NCBI RefSeq assembly: GCF_900102265.1
Contig: NZ_FNBH01000002.1
Span: 248,001 to 312,000 of the forward strand
DNA from: Epilithonimonas hungarica
GTDB lineage: Bacteria > Bacteroidota > Bacteroidia > Flavobacteriales > Weeksellaceae
Length of the DNA stretch: 64,000 nucleotides
Direction of reading: 5' to 3'
In this document: piece by piece, positions 1 to 7,484 of the stretch
Position numbering within the stretch: position 1 is the stretch's first letter
Layout: each line of letters begins with the position of its first letter
Notes under the pieces: model-generated
Databases searched by the model: none
What the model was told of the DNA's origin: nothing
Seen by the model: only the letters and a program-made list of their open reading frames with translations
Translations under genes and position numbers: made by a program

Positions 1-983
1 TCCCAGAGGAAAAGGATTTTGGCCTTGATGTCATTCACATTATAAGGATTGACATAGACTGAATCTGGTCCGCCGGCTTCAGGCAAACAACTTGTATTGC
101 TCGTAATCACAACAGTTTCGGAAAATAAAGCTTCGATGACAGGAATTCCAAAACCTTCAAAAAAACTTGGATAAATGAAAATTTCGGCGAGTTTGTAAAT
201 CCCAGCCAGTTCTTCCATAGAAACGCCTGAGAGGAATTGAACTTCGATTTTATTTTTCTCAATTTCTTTTTCAATCAATTTAAAATATTTCGGCTTTTTG
301 GCTCCGACAACTACTAATGGAATTTTAGAATCCTTTAAAGCTTTGACCACATTTAAAAGATTTTTTCTTGGCTCAATCGTCCCGACATTCAAAATAAATT
401 TTTCCGGAAGATTGAATTTTTCTTTAATTTGCTTAAGGATTTCCTCAGATTGTTTTTCTTTGAAACTGGCGTGACAACCTTGATAAACCACTTCGATTTT
501 ACTTTCCGGAACTTTCAGATAATGAATAATATCTTGCTTGGTCTGCTCAGAAATTGCAATAATCTTATCTGCAGAAAAAGACGCCTTTTTAAATTTCCAA
601 AAATGGATTTTTCTATCAATCCACGTGTAATATTCCGGGAATCTTTCGAAAATCAAGTCGTGAATGGTAACAATTTTTTTAATTGGTTTTGAATTCCATT
701 TCAAAGGTAATTCTCCAGACAAACCGTGGAAAATATCCGCACCATTATTTTGTGCATCGATTCCGGTGTTGAGCTGTCGGGAAAGCGTACCTTTAGTTGT
801 TTGGACGAAAGTCACATTGGGCAATTTCAATATCGCTTCGCCACGTTCCGACTTCTTTTTATTGAATAATAAATATTGATTATCAGGAAAATACGTCGCT
901 AAAACCCGAACCAGATCACGGGAATAATTTCCTAAGCCAGACCAGCTGGAAAAAATACGTTTGGCGTCGTAAGCAATCTTCAT
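1..983 (-). CDS. Glycosyltransferase family 4 (GT-B), partial
   Basis: The last gene of a four-gene minus-strand glycan operon; its 3' end lies beyond base 1, leaving 327 codons visible. The N-terminus reads MKIAYDAKRIFSSWSGLGNY, with the glycine-rich nucleotide-binding loop of GT-B enzymes. Later come NVGTIEPRKNL and the GT4 donor-site signature FFEGFGIPVIEAL, typical of enzymes that move a sugar (often mannose) from a nucleotide-sugar to a growing glycan on the cytoplasmic side of the inner membrane. The ATG at 983 overlaps the stop of the upstream deacetylase gene by one base (TAATG), so the two are translationally coupled. Donor and acceptor cannot be told from sequence. Confidence 0.9.
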   Translation of the reverse strand, partial: MKIAYDAKRIFSSWSGLGNYSRDLVRVLATYFPDNQYLLFNKKKSERGEAILKLPNVTFVQTTKGTLSRQLNTGIDAQNNGADIFHGLSGELPLKWNSKPIKKIVTIHDLIFERFPEYYTWIDRKIHFWKFKKASFSADKIIAISEQTKQDIIHYLKVPESKIEVVYQGCHASFKEKQSEEILKQIKEKFNLPEKFILNVGTIEPRKNLLNVVKALKDSKIPLVVVGAKKPKYFKLIEKEIEKNKIEVQFLSGVSMEELAGIYKLAEIFIYPSFFEGFGIPVIEALFSETVVITSNTSCLPEAGGPDSVYVNPYNVNDIKAKILFLW

Positions 984-1771
984 TAATTCTTATTTTTTTG
1001 AGTCCAGTTTTCCAAAAAATCCTTGGTTGTGGAAAATTGATAATTATTTTTCTTCGCCCATTTGATGAAATCATCAAAACGATTTACCATAGCTTCATTT
1101 GTATTTTTAAACGTGAATCCAGGCAACTTATATTTTGGATTCGAGATGTCTGAAAATTCCCAAGGATGAAAGTAAATATTTAAAAATCCTGTGGCGTTTA
1201 AGGATAATTTGGATAACAATTTATAAATCCAAAGTGGAAAGTTATGAAAACTTAACCAAAACAACGGAACTCTAAACATCGTAGAAACCGAAGCCGGAAA
1301 TTGCAGCACTTTCTTTTGCCAGAATGGATTCCTATTAACTTTAAAGTTATTATATCTTCCTGGTAAATAAGTTGGATTGATGGATGAATTGTAAAAATAG
1401 CCTGCATCAGAAACCGCATCTTCCGAAACAGGACTCATTCTCGGCATTCTGAGGCCAACCACTTTTGTATCGAATAATTTTTCTAATTCCTGTTTTGATT
1501 CCGCCAAATGTTTCTCCTCAAACTCCGAATGAAACCAAGTATGCGAAGCCAACTCGTGGCCTTCGGAAAGTAATTGCTGAACTAAGTCTTGATTATTCTC
1601 AGCAAAAACAACCGTTGAGAAAAAAGTAGCTTTGATTTGATTCTCTTTCAAAATCCTAAGAATATTCTCCAAACCTTTTCTGGAAATCGCCAATTGCTCC
1701 TCTAAAGGAATCTCGCCATTGTATTCCAAAGGCATATCAAATTCTTCGATATCGAAACTTAGTAAAATCAT
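983..1771 (-). CDS. Polysaccharide deacetylase family protein
   Basis: 262 residues with a NodB-homology fold. FDIEEF near the N-terminus carries the metal/catalytic Asp, KATFFSTVVFAE is the usual strand after it, and GHELASHTWFHSEF gives the HxxxH metal ligands. GLRMPRMSP matches the RxPR motif, and the C-terminal YFHPWEF is typical of the group linked to exopolysaccharide and O-antigen loci. There is no signal peptide, so it probably acts in the cytoplasm or on a lipid-linked precursor. It abuts the GT2 gene with no gap and overlaps the GT4 gene by one base. Substrate unknown. Its degenerate relative lies at 57527-58279. Confidence 0.88.
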   Translation of the reverse strand: MILLSFDIEEFDMPLEYNGEIPLEEQLAISRKGLENILRILKENQIKATFFSTVVFAENNQDLVQQLLSEGHELASHTWFHSEFEEKHLAESKQELEKLFDTKVVGLRMPRMSPVSEDAVSDAGYFYNSSINPTYLPGRYNNFKVNRNPFWQKKVLQFPASVSTMFRVPLFWLSFHNFPLWIYKLLSKLSLNATGFLNIYFHPWEFSDISNPKYKLPGFTFKNTNEAMVNRFDDFIKWAKKNNYQFSTTKDFLENWTQKNKN

Positions 1772-2701
1772 TTATAAATTTTTTGAACGAATAATATAAT
1801 TCGGGCGTTCTTTGACTTGCTTGAAAATCTTGCCTAAATAAATCCCGAATATCCCTAAGATAATTAACTGTAAACCGCCGAAAAAGACAATCGTCATAAT
1901 CAGCGACGCCCAGCCGGAAATCTCGGTGCCGGAAACAAAAGATTCAACCACATAAATGCCGTAACCAACCACGGAAAGAGCAGAAAACATAAATCCCAGA
2001 TATGCCGCAAGATAAAGCGGCTTCACGCTGAATGCAGTAATTCCTGTGAAAGCGAACTTCATCATTTTTTTGATATTATAACTGCTTTCGCCAGCGTTCC
2101 TCTCGCCTGCCAAAAAGTTGACTGAGGTTTGCCGAAACCCCATCCAGCTTGTCAAACCTCGGAGAAATAAATCGTCCTCCGTAAAATTCTTGAAAACCTC
2201 AACAACACTCGCATCCAGCAAACGAAAATCAGAACCGCCACCCTTCTTCAAATCGACATCTGAAATCTTTGACAAAAGTTTGTAAAATCCTTCGGAAGTT
2301 TTTCGTTTGAAGTAAGAAATTTCTTTGGGATATTTTCTATTTGTCAGAACAACATCAAAACCATCTTCCCACTGCTGAATCATCTCAGGAATCAATTCCG
2401 GTGGATGCTGTAAATCGGCATCCATTGAAATAACAGCATTTCCGTCTGAAAAATCCAATCCTGCTTTTACAGCAGGCTGATGCCCAAAATTACGGGAAAA
2501 TTCGATGAATTTAATCTCACTGTTCTTGCTGGCAAGCTCTTCTAAAATCAGCTGCGTTTTATCCCGGCTTCCATCATTCACAAAAATAATCTCAAAATTA
2601 TAATTGTCCAGTCCGGAAAAAACGGATTTTATTCTTTGATGAATCAGAGAAATATTGCCCTCTTCGTTGTGTGCAGGAATTACAATTGAGATTTTTTTCA
2701 T
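1772..2701 (-). CDS. Glycosyltransferase family 2, polyprenyl-phosphate sugar transferase type
   Basis: 309 residues. The GT-A domain begins KKISIVIPAHNEEGNI and contains SMDADLQHPPELI, the DxD-type metal site, followed by FRLLDASVVE. Two hydrophobic helices near residues 230-290 match the ArnC/GtrB/DPM1-like group, which moves a sugar from a nucleotide donor to undecaprenyl phosphate at the inner membrane. It sits between a GT87-like polytopic protein that would use such a lipid-linked sugar and a deacetylase, so a role in surface glycan modification is a reasonable inference. The exact sugar is unknown. Confidence 0.88.
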   Translation of the reverse strand: MKKISIVIPAHNEEGNISLIHQRIKSVFSGLDNYNFEIIFVNDGSRDKTQLILEELASKNSEIKFIEFSRNFGHQPAVKAGLDFSDGNAVISMDADLQHPPELIPEMIQQWEDGFDVVLTNRKYPKEISYFKRKTSEGFYKLLSKISDVDLKKGGGSDFRLLDASVVEVFKNFTEDDLFLRGLTSWMGFRQTSVNFLAGERNAGESSYNIKKMMKFAFTGITAFSVKPLYLAAYLGFMFSALSVVGYGIYVVESFVSGTEISGWASLIMTIVFFGGLQLIILGIFGIYLGKIFKQVKERPNYIIRSKNL

Positions 2702-2711
2702 TGTTTCGTTT

Positions 2712-3881
2712 TTAATCTAATCGATAATCCTTTTCGAAATCCTTTGTCAGCAATTCGTACATCACTCTGAACCAAACCAATATACAAGGAATCGCTTTGG
2801 TAGAGTATTTAATAAAAACTTCTTCTTTTACTGACTTCGGAAATAGATCCGAAAAAGCGAAGCAGGTGAAAATCATTACAAAAATCAACAATCCGACATC
2901 AACTTTGCTGATATTTTTCTGCATCAAAAACCATATCATAACTCCGGCAACAGCAATAATGTAAGTCGGACTTTCCGAACCTGAACTGAAAAGTACGACA
3001 AATAATAGCGTAGACGACAGAATCATCATTTGAAAAGGTAAAAATTTGAATTGTTTTGTTCTGATGTAAGGCAACATAAACAAGAGAAATCCAGGAATTA
3101 AAAAAATAAGATTAGAAATATTAGCATCACCCAAAATTCTTCTCACAACACCCATCAATGAATAATCCTGACGTGTTCCTAAAGCTTGATTTTCAAGATT
3201 TTTCCCTGACAGAGAGGCGTACCAATCGAAATACGACTGAATTCCGAATTTCGGACTGGAAATCAGCATTGGCAAAACAAAAAATATAATTGCAATGACA
3301 ATTAAGCTTATTATAAACCGAAGTTTGTTTTTGATAAAAAAGAAAGCAGACAGGCCAACAATTCCGTAAACTTTGACAAATGCTCCAATCAGAATCGAAA
3401 ATGCGGACTGGGCTTCTTTTCTTTCATAAATATAAATCGCGGACAACATCAATAATCCTGTCAAAATAATATTGAACTGAAAATAGGTCGCCGCAGTAAT
3501 GAATTCCTGAAGACAAAGCCAAGCAAAAAATGATTTCTTCCTGTCAGAAAATGGAAGTTTGTAAATGGCATGTAGAAAAACCAATGTACTTGCAACGTTC
3601 CATAGAATAGCTCCCAAACCGTCCGGCATCATTGCAAAAGGTGCAATCAAAAGACTGAAAAATACACCGTAATGATTGCTGTCAAAAAACAAATCGGGAT
3701 ATTGCAGGAAAATATTCTTTTCTTGCAAAGTATTGTAAAAAACACCTTTGAAAATCAAGTAGTTGTTGTAACCACCTGTTCCTCTTTTATATTTGCTATA
3801 TGCAGTAAGACCTGCAACAATAATATAGATTACGAAAATGATTCTGTAATCTGAGATAAATTTTAAGAATTTTTGTTTCAC
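2712..3881 (-). CDS. Polytopic GT87/DUF2029-like mannosyltransferase family protein
   Basis: 389 residues with about ten hydrophobic helices. The first begins after a short basic N-terminus (KFISDYRIIFVIYIIVAG). The region around FQFNIILTGLLMLSAIYIY and GAFVKVYGIVGLSAFFF resembles the DUF2029/GT87 family, inner-membrane GT-C enzymes that use polyprenyl-phosphate sugars. It is the first gene of the operon, 10 bp upstream of the GT2 gene. The GT2 enzyme could make the lipid-linked donor and this protein use it outside the membrane. Family assignment is moderately sure; acceptor unknown. Confidence 0.75.
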   Translation of the reverse strand: MKQKFLKFISDYRIIFVIYIIVAGLTAYSKYKRGTGGYNNYLIFKGVFYNTLQEKNIFLQYPDLFFDSNHYGVFFSLLIAPFAMMPDGLGAILWNVASTLVFLHAIYKLPFSDRKKSFFAWLCLQEFITAATYFQFNIILTGLLMLSAIYIYERKEAQSAFSILIGAFVKVYGIVGLSAFFFIKNKLRFIISLIVIAIIFFVLPMLISSPKFGIQSYFDWYASLSGKNLENQALGTRQDYSLMGVVRRILGDANISNLIFLIPGFLLFMLPYIRTKQFKFLPFQMMILSSTLLFVVLFSSGSESPTYIIAVAGVMIWFLMQKNISKVDVGLLIFVMIFTCFAFSDLFPKSVKEEVFIKYSTKAIPCILVWFRVMYELLTKDFEKDYRLD

Positions 3882-3901
3882 AAAATGGTTGTTAGTATTA
3901 G

Positions 3902-3932
3902 ATAACTGCCTATCAGATTTGACAGGCAGTTT
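3902..3932 (-). terminator. Hairpin downstream of dapD
   Basis: CTGCCTGTCA and TGATAGGCAG form a 10-bp stem with one wobble on the minus strand. The minus-strand tail (TTATCT) is only weakly U-rich. On the plus strand the same stem is followed by TTTTTATTTTTT. It fits the end of the dapD transcript. Confidence 0.5.
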
Positions 3933-3948
3933 TTATTTTTTCTAAATC

Positions 3949-4761
3949 CTAAACCGCAACATTATTTTCTCTCAACGCATCATTCAAGGATGTTTTCTTG
4001 TCTGTGGATTCCTTTCTTTTTCCAATAATCAAAGCGCAAGGAACCTGATATTCTCCGGCAGGAAATTTCTTGGTATAACTTCCAGGAATCACAACTGAAC
4101 GCTCTGGAACGTAACCTTTCGTTTCCACAGGCTCATCTCCTGTTACATCAATAATTTTAGTGGACATTGTAAGGCAGACATTCGCTCCTAAAACTGCTTC
4201 TTTACCAACACGAACGCCTTCCACAACGATACAACGAGAACCAATAAACGCATCGTCTTCAATAATTACCGGTGCAGCTTGCAATGGTTCAAGAACCCCA
4301 CCAATTCCTACTCCGCCGCTCAAGTGAACATTTTTACCGATCTGTGCACAGCTTCCTACAGTTGCCCAAGTGTCAACCATTGTCCCGGAATCTACATAAG
4401 CTCCGATATTAACATAAGAAGGCATCATAATCACACCACTTGCTACAAAACTTCCGTGTCTTGCGATTGCGTGAGGAACTACTCTTACACCTTTCTCTGC
4501 ATAATTTTTCTTCAAAGGAATCTTGTCGTGGAATTCGAAAGGACCAACTTCTATGGTTTCCATTGTCTGGATTGGAAAATACATCACCACGCCTTTCTTT
4601 ACCCACTCATTGATCTGCCATCCGTTTCCCGTTGGCTCAGCCGTTCTCAGTTCTCCTGCATCCAGTTTCGCAACTACTTCTCTTACGGCATTCTGATACT
4701 CTTCCTCTTTTAAAAGTTCGCGGTTATCCCAAGCTTTTTCAATTTTTTCCTGTAAAGACAT
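3949..4761 (-). CDS. dapD: 2,3,4,5-tetrahydropyridine-2,6-dicarboxylate N-succinyltransferase
   Basis: 270 residues, the usual DapD length. It uses succinyl-CoA to succinylate tetrahydrodipicolinate in the succinylase branch of lysine/meso-diaminopimelate synthesis in the cytoplasm. The N-terminal helical domain (about 1-100) is followed by a left-handed beta-helix of hexapeptide repeats (GAYVDSGTMVDTWATVGSCA, IGKNVHLSGGVGIGGVLEP), and the C-terminal part contains GSYTKKFPAGEYQVPCALI. The start is the only ATG that gives the conserved MSLQEKIEKAW. The likely promoter is inside the end of the upstream NlpC gene, with a terminator-like hairpin between promoter and ATG. Confidence 0.96.
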   Translation of the reverse strand: MSLQEKIEKAWDNRELLKEEEYQNAVREVVAKLDAGELRTAEPTGNGWQINEWVKKGVVMYFPIQTMETIEVGPFEFHDKIPLKKNYAEKGVRVVPHAIARHGSFVASGVIMMPSYVNIGAYVDSGTMVDTWATVGSCAQIGKNVHLSGGVGIGGVLEPLQAAPVIIEDDAFIGSRCIVVEGVRVGKEAVLGANVCLTMSTKIIDVTGDEPVETKGYVPERSVVIPGSYTKKFPAGEYQVPCALIIGKRKESTDKKTSLNDALRENNVAV

Positions 4762-4806
4762 TTCTTAATTATAATTGATTAATAATTGATTTTATAAAAT
4801 AAAAAA

Positions 4807-4828
4807 GCTCAATAAAAAATTATTGAAC
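4807..4828 (-). terminator. Hairpin plus U-run between NlpC gene and dapD
   Basis: On the minus strand GTTCAATAA pairs with TTATTGAGC (one G-U pair) and is followed by TTTTTT at 4806-4801. It looks like the terminator of the NlpC/P60 gene, yet it lies downstream of the best dapD promoter at 4849-4882, so dapD transcripts would also meet it. Confidence 0.65.
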
Positions 4829-4848
4829 CTCATCATTATATCTGTTGG

Positions 4849-4882
4849 CAAAAATAATAAATTATAGAACACTTCTTGCAAA
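4849..4882 (-). promoter_or_regulatory. Putative dapD promoter
   Basis: Minus-strand TTTG (4882-4879), 22 nt, TATTTTTG (4856-4849), matching the Bacteroidota -33/-7 consensus. The -33 element lies within the 3' end of the NlpC gene. The predicted start is near 4842, about 14 nt before the hairpin at 4828-4807. Confidence 0.55.
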
Positions 4883-5401
4883 AAGAAACGCTTTATTCCA
4901 ATAAGCTTCGTTAAGAGATGAAATAATAACACCTTTGGAAGTGGATGCATGGATAAAAGTGACTTCCCCACTATTCAGAATATCGTGAACAATCCCAACG
5001 TGTGTCACAGCAGAACCACCAGCAGTAGCAAAAAACAGCAAGTCTCCTGGTCTCGCTTCAGAAACGTTGATACTGCGCCCTTGTTTTGCCTGGTCAGAAG
5101 AGCGTCTCGGCATTTGGATCTTTTCTTCGTCAAAAACCTTGCACACCAAACCTGAACAATCGAAACCGGCAGGTGTGTTACCTGCATATTTGTAAGGAGT
5201 CCCCAAATAATTCTCGGCATTGTCCAAAATCGAGGCTCTTGTTCCGGAGACATTTCCGGAATAGGATGAATTCAATTTTTTGAGATTGGCAGATTTATTT
5301 GTTGTTGAAGGTTTTTTGTAAGTATATTTTTTTGCGGACCTGGAAGTTCCACAAGACATCATAAATATTGAGAAAAGTATGAGTAGTACAGATTTTTTCA
5401 T
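4862..5401 (-). CDS. NlpC/P60 family peptidoglycan endopeptidase lipoprotein
   Basis: 179 residues. A lipoprotein signal (MKKSVLLILFSIFMMSCG) puts the lipidated Cys at residue 17. After a basic, Ser/Thr-rich linker comes a C40 peptidase domain (about 58-179) with catalytic Cys82 in FDCSG, His134 in THVGI and His151 in FIHAS. Such enzymes cut stem peptides, usually between gamma-D-Glu and diaminopimelate, in the periplasm. Its downstream neighbour dapD makes the diaminopimelate precursor, though the two have separate signals. It is short, with no SH3 domain, unlike the second NlpC enzyme at 21725-22441. Confidence 0.92.
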   Translation of the reverse strand: MKKSVLLILFSIFMMSCGTSRSAKKYTYKKPSTTNKSANLKKLNSSYSGNVSGTRASILDNAENYLGTPYKYAGNTPAGFDCSGLVCKVFDEEKIQMPRRSSDQAKQGRSINVSEARPGDLLFFATAGGSAVTHVGIVHDILNSGEVTFIHASTSKGVIISSLNEAYWNKAFLFARSVL

Positions 5402-5457
5402 TTAATTAAATTTAAAAAAATAGTTTTTCCCAATAACACTCATTTTCGATTACTTAA

Positions 5458-5489
5458 CAAAAATAGAATACTTATTTAAATTAAACAAG
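5458..5489 (-). promoter_or_regulatory. Putative promoter of NlpC/P60 gene
   Basis: Minus-strand CTTG (5489-5486), 20 nt, TATTTTTG (5465-5458). The predicted start is near 5451, giving a leader of about 50 nt before the ATG at 5401. Confidence 0.55.
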
Positions 5490-5536
5490 AGTTTGAAATG
5501 AAATCTAAACAACTAACACTCTTAATTAAAAAAATT

Positions 5537-5561
5537 AAGAGGGCAACTAGTGCCCCCTTTA
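5537..5561 (-). terminator. Orphan hairpin with U-run
   Basis: Minus-strand AGGGGGCA and TGCCCTCT pair around CTAGT and are followed by TAATTTTTTT. It lies about 75 nt beyond the tRNA-Ala terminator, and no gene was found between the two, so it may be a back-up terminator. The rest of 5402-5633 shows only the NlpC promoter. Confidence 0.5.
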
Positions 5562-5633
5562 ATCAATAATCTGGTTTCTATGAACTCGAATATCTGAATA
5601 AATGAATACAAATCTCTTGCCATAAAACAAAAT

Positions 5634-5656
5634 AAACTTCTGAGATTCAGAAGTTT
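5634..5656 (-). terminator. tRNA-Ala terminator
   Basis: A perfect 9-bp stem (AAACTTCTG / CAGAAGTTT) with a 5-nt loop begins 11 nt after the tRNA 3' end. On the minus strand it is followed by ATTTTGTTTT. Confidence 0.65.
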
Positions 5657-5666
5657 AATAATCAAG

Positions 5667-5740
5667 TGGAGAATACGGGGATCGAACCCGTCACCTTTAG
5701 ACTGCCAGTCTAACGCTCTAGCCAGATGAGCTAATTCCCC
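5667..5740 (-). tRNA. tRNA-Ala (anticodon GGC)
   Basis: 74 nt on the minus strand. The acceptor GGGGAAT pairs with ATTCTCC and includes the G3-U70 wobble that is the main alanine identity element. The D-arm starts TTAGCTCATCTGGCTAGAG, the anticodon loop CTGGCAG has GGC at 34-36, and the T-arm has GGTTCGATCC. The CCA tail is not encoded. Confidence 0.95.
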
Positions 5741-5745
5741 TTTTG

Positions 5746-5772
5746 TTCTGCAATGATAATCATTTTGCAGAA
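5746..5772. promoter_or_regulatory. 27-bp dyad over the tRNA-Ala promoter
   Basis: TTCTGCAA and TTTGCAGAA are inverted around TGATAATCAT. The core AATGATAATCATT resembles a Fur-type site. The dyad overlaps the best minus-strand -7 element for the tRNA gene (TATCATTG), so a repressor bound here could act on tRNA-Ala. Binding protein unknown. Confidence 0.3.
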
Positions 5773-5800
5773 TATCATCAAAATTTATTTTTGAATAAAA

Positions 5801-5830
5801 ATCGGGCTCAAATAAATTTGAACCCGACTT
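5801..5830 (-). terminator. Terminator of the DUF2007 gene
   Basis: Minus-strand GTCGGGTTCAAAT pairs with ATTTGAGCCCGAT (one G-U) around a 2-nt gap and is followed by TTTTATT. Confidence 0.8.
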
Positions 5831-5860
5831 CTGTAAAACGTAAAATTTAAAAATATGAAA

Positions 5861-6088
5861 TCAATTTTGGTTTGATTTTAAATATTCATCAATGATATCA
5901 AATGCTCTTTTCTCGTCCTTGATATCAACTTTAATAAAAGTATTGGTTGCAGTGGGAGTTGATAGAAAACTAAGGTAAGAATTCTCAACATCGCATTTGA
6001 TTCCTGCATCTTCCAGCTTAGATTTCATCAGCTGGATCTCCTGTGGACTGCTACTTTCGTAGACAGCTACTCTAGTCGTTGCATCCAT
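5861..6088 (-). CDS. DUF2007 domain-containing small protein
   Basis: 75 residues, one small alpha/beta domain: VAVYESSSPQEIQLMKSKL, then DAGIKC and a final helix RAFDIIDEYLK. This is the shape of DUF2007, sometimes annotated as a putative signal-transducing protein related to the PII-like ferredoxin fold. No enzymatic residues are evident. It follows the lysine catabolic genes on the same strand after 67 bp and ends in its own strong terminator, so it could share their transcript. Function unknown. Confidence 0.8.
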   Translation of the reverse strand: MDATTRVAVYESSSPQEIQLMKSKLEDAGIKCDVENSYLSFLSTPTATNTFIKVDIKDEKRAFDIIDEYLKSNQN

Positions 6089-6155
6089 AAATTTTTGATT
6101 TTGATTTTGTTAAAGCATAGCAATTTATGAAAAAAATATCAAAATCTAAAATTCC

Positions 6156-7475
6156 TTATATTAAATTCTCAAATATCTGATTAATTTTATCTAAAACAAT
6201 CTGGATTTCTCCTTTTGTTATATTAAGGTGTGGCCGGAATCTAAGCGACTGGTCACCACAAGTTAAGATAATGATCCCTTCATCATAAAGCTTGCTTCTC
6301 AGCCATTCTCTGCTTTCTCCATTTTTAAGGTCAAAAGCGCACATCAATCCTTTTCCTCTGGCCGCAGAAATATGGTCTGGAAATTTCTGTTCCAACTGCT
6401 TCAGTCCATCTAATAAAAACTCGCCTACAACTCTGGAGTTTTCAACCAGGTCTTCATTTTCTATAATTTCCAAAACCAGTTGAAAACGAAGCATATCGAT
6501 AAAATTGCCACCAAAAGTAGAATTGATCCTTGAGCTTTCTTTAAAAACGTGATGCTCTACCTCATCAAGCTTTTCTTTGTTAGCCAAGATTCCGCAAACC
6601 TGAGTTTTCTTTCCGAAAGTGATAACATCTGGAATAATATCAAGGTGTTGGAAAGCCCACATTTTTCCTGTCATCCCAATTCCGGTCTGGACTTCATCAA
6701 GGATTAAAAGAATTTCGTTTTCGTCACAGATTTTTCTTAATTCAGCAAAGAATTCATTTCTGAAATGATTATCTCCACCCTCTGCTTGAATTGGTTCGAT
6801 AATCACACAGGCCACCTCATCCGGATTTGCCAAAATCGCTTCCTGAATATGCAACAATGCCAATTGCTCGTGCTTGATCGTTTCTTCAAGATTATCTTCC
6901 GTAATTGGGAAATTAAGTTTTGGATTGCTAATTCTTGGCCAATCAAATTTTGGGAAATACTGGTGTTTTCTTGGGTCAGAAGTATTGGTCAAAGACAAAG
7001 TATAACCACTTCTCCCGTGGAAAGATTGTTTGAAATGGATCACCATTCCAGCTTCCTTATCAATATTCTTTTGCCAGTTTTTTCTTGTTTTCCAATCAAA
7101 AGCTGTCTTCAAAGCATTTTCCACAGCCAAAGCGCCGCCTTCTACAAAAAAGCAGTAAGGCAATTCTTTCGGAATAGCAACTCTTGAAAAAACCTCCATA
7201 AAGTCGGCATATTCCTGAAGATAAACATCACTCAAAGTTGGTTTGTAAATTGCCATTTTCCCAAGCCAATTAGCCTTTTCCAAGATATAAGAATGATTAT
7301 ATCCAACGGAAGCGGATGCGAACATAGAGAACATATCGAGATATTCCTTCCCGGTCAATCTGTCAACAATGTAGGAGCCGTGGGATTTTTCATAATCCAT
7401 CACAAAATCGAAACCGTCTGCAAGGATGTGTTTCCCTAATGTTTCTTTTACTTTATTTTCTGTAGTTGTTATCAT
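6156..7475 (-). CDS. lat: L-lysine 6-transaminase (PLP, class III)
   Basis: 439 residues, the usual length for L-lysine epsilon-aminotransferase. It moves the epsilon-amino group of lysine to 2-oxoglutarate, giving allysine/piperideine-6-carboxylate. Class III aminotransferase features are visible: FVEGGALAVENALKTAF, HFKQSFHGRSGYTL, LLILDEVQTGIGMTG with the PLP-ring Asp, and the Schiff-base Lys in VITFGKKTQVCG. The gene downstream of the aldehyde dehydrogenase (7485-9023) is this one, 9 bp away, and the pair together convert lysine to alpha-aminoadipate. Both lie a short way from dapD, a lysine biosynthetic gene. Confidence 0.92.
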   Translation of the reverse strand: MITTTENKVKETLGKHILADGFDFVMDYEKSHGSYIVDRLTGKEYLDMFSMFASASVGYNHSYILEKANWLGKMAIYKPTLSDVYLQEYADFMEVFSRVAIPKELPYCFFVEGGALAVENALKTAFDWKTRKNWQKNIDKEAGMVIHFKQSFHGRSGYTLSLTNTSDPRKHQYFPKFDWPRISNPKLNFPITEDNLEETIKHEQLALLHIQEAILANPDEVACVIIEPIQAEGGDNHFRNEFFAELRKICDENEILLILDEVQTGIGMTGKMWAFQHLDIIPDVITFGKKTQVCGILANKEKLDEVEHHVFKESSRINSTFGGNFIDMLRFQLVLEIIENEDLVENSRVVGEFLLDGLKQLEQKFPDHISAARGKGLMCAFDLKNGESREWLRSKLYDEGIIILTCGDQSLRFRPHLNITKGEIQIVLDKINQIFENLI

Positions 7476-7484
7476 ATTGCGTTT

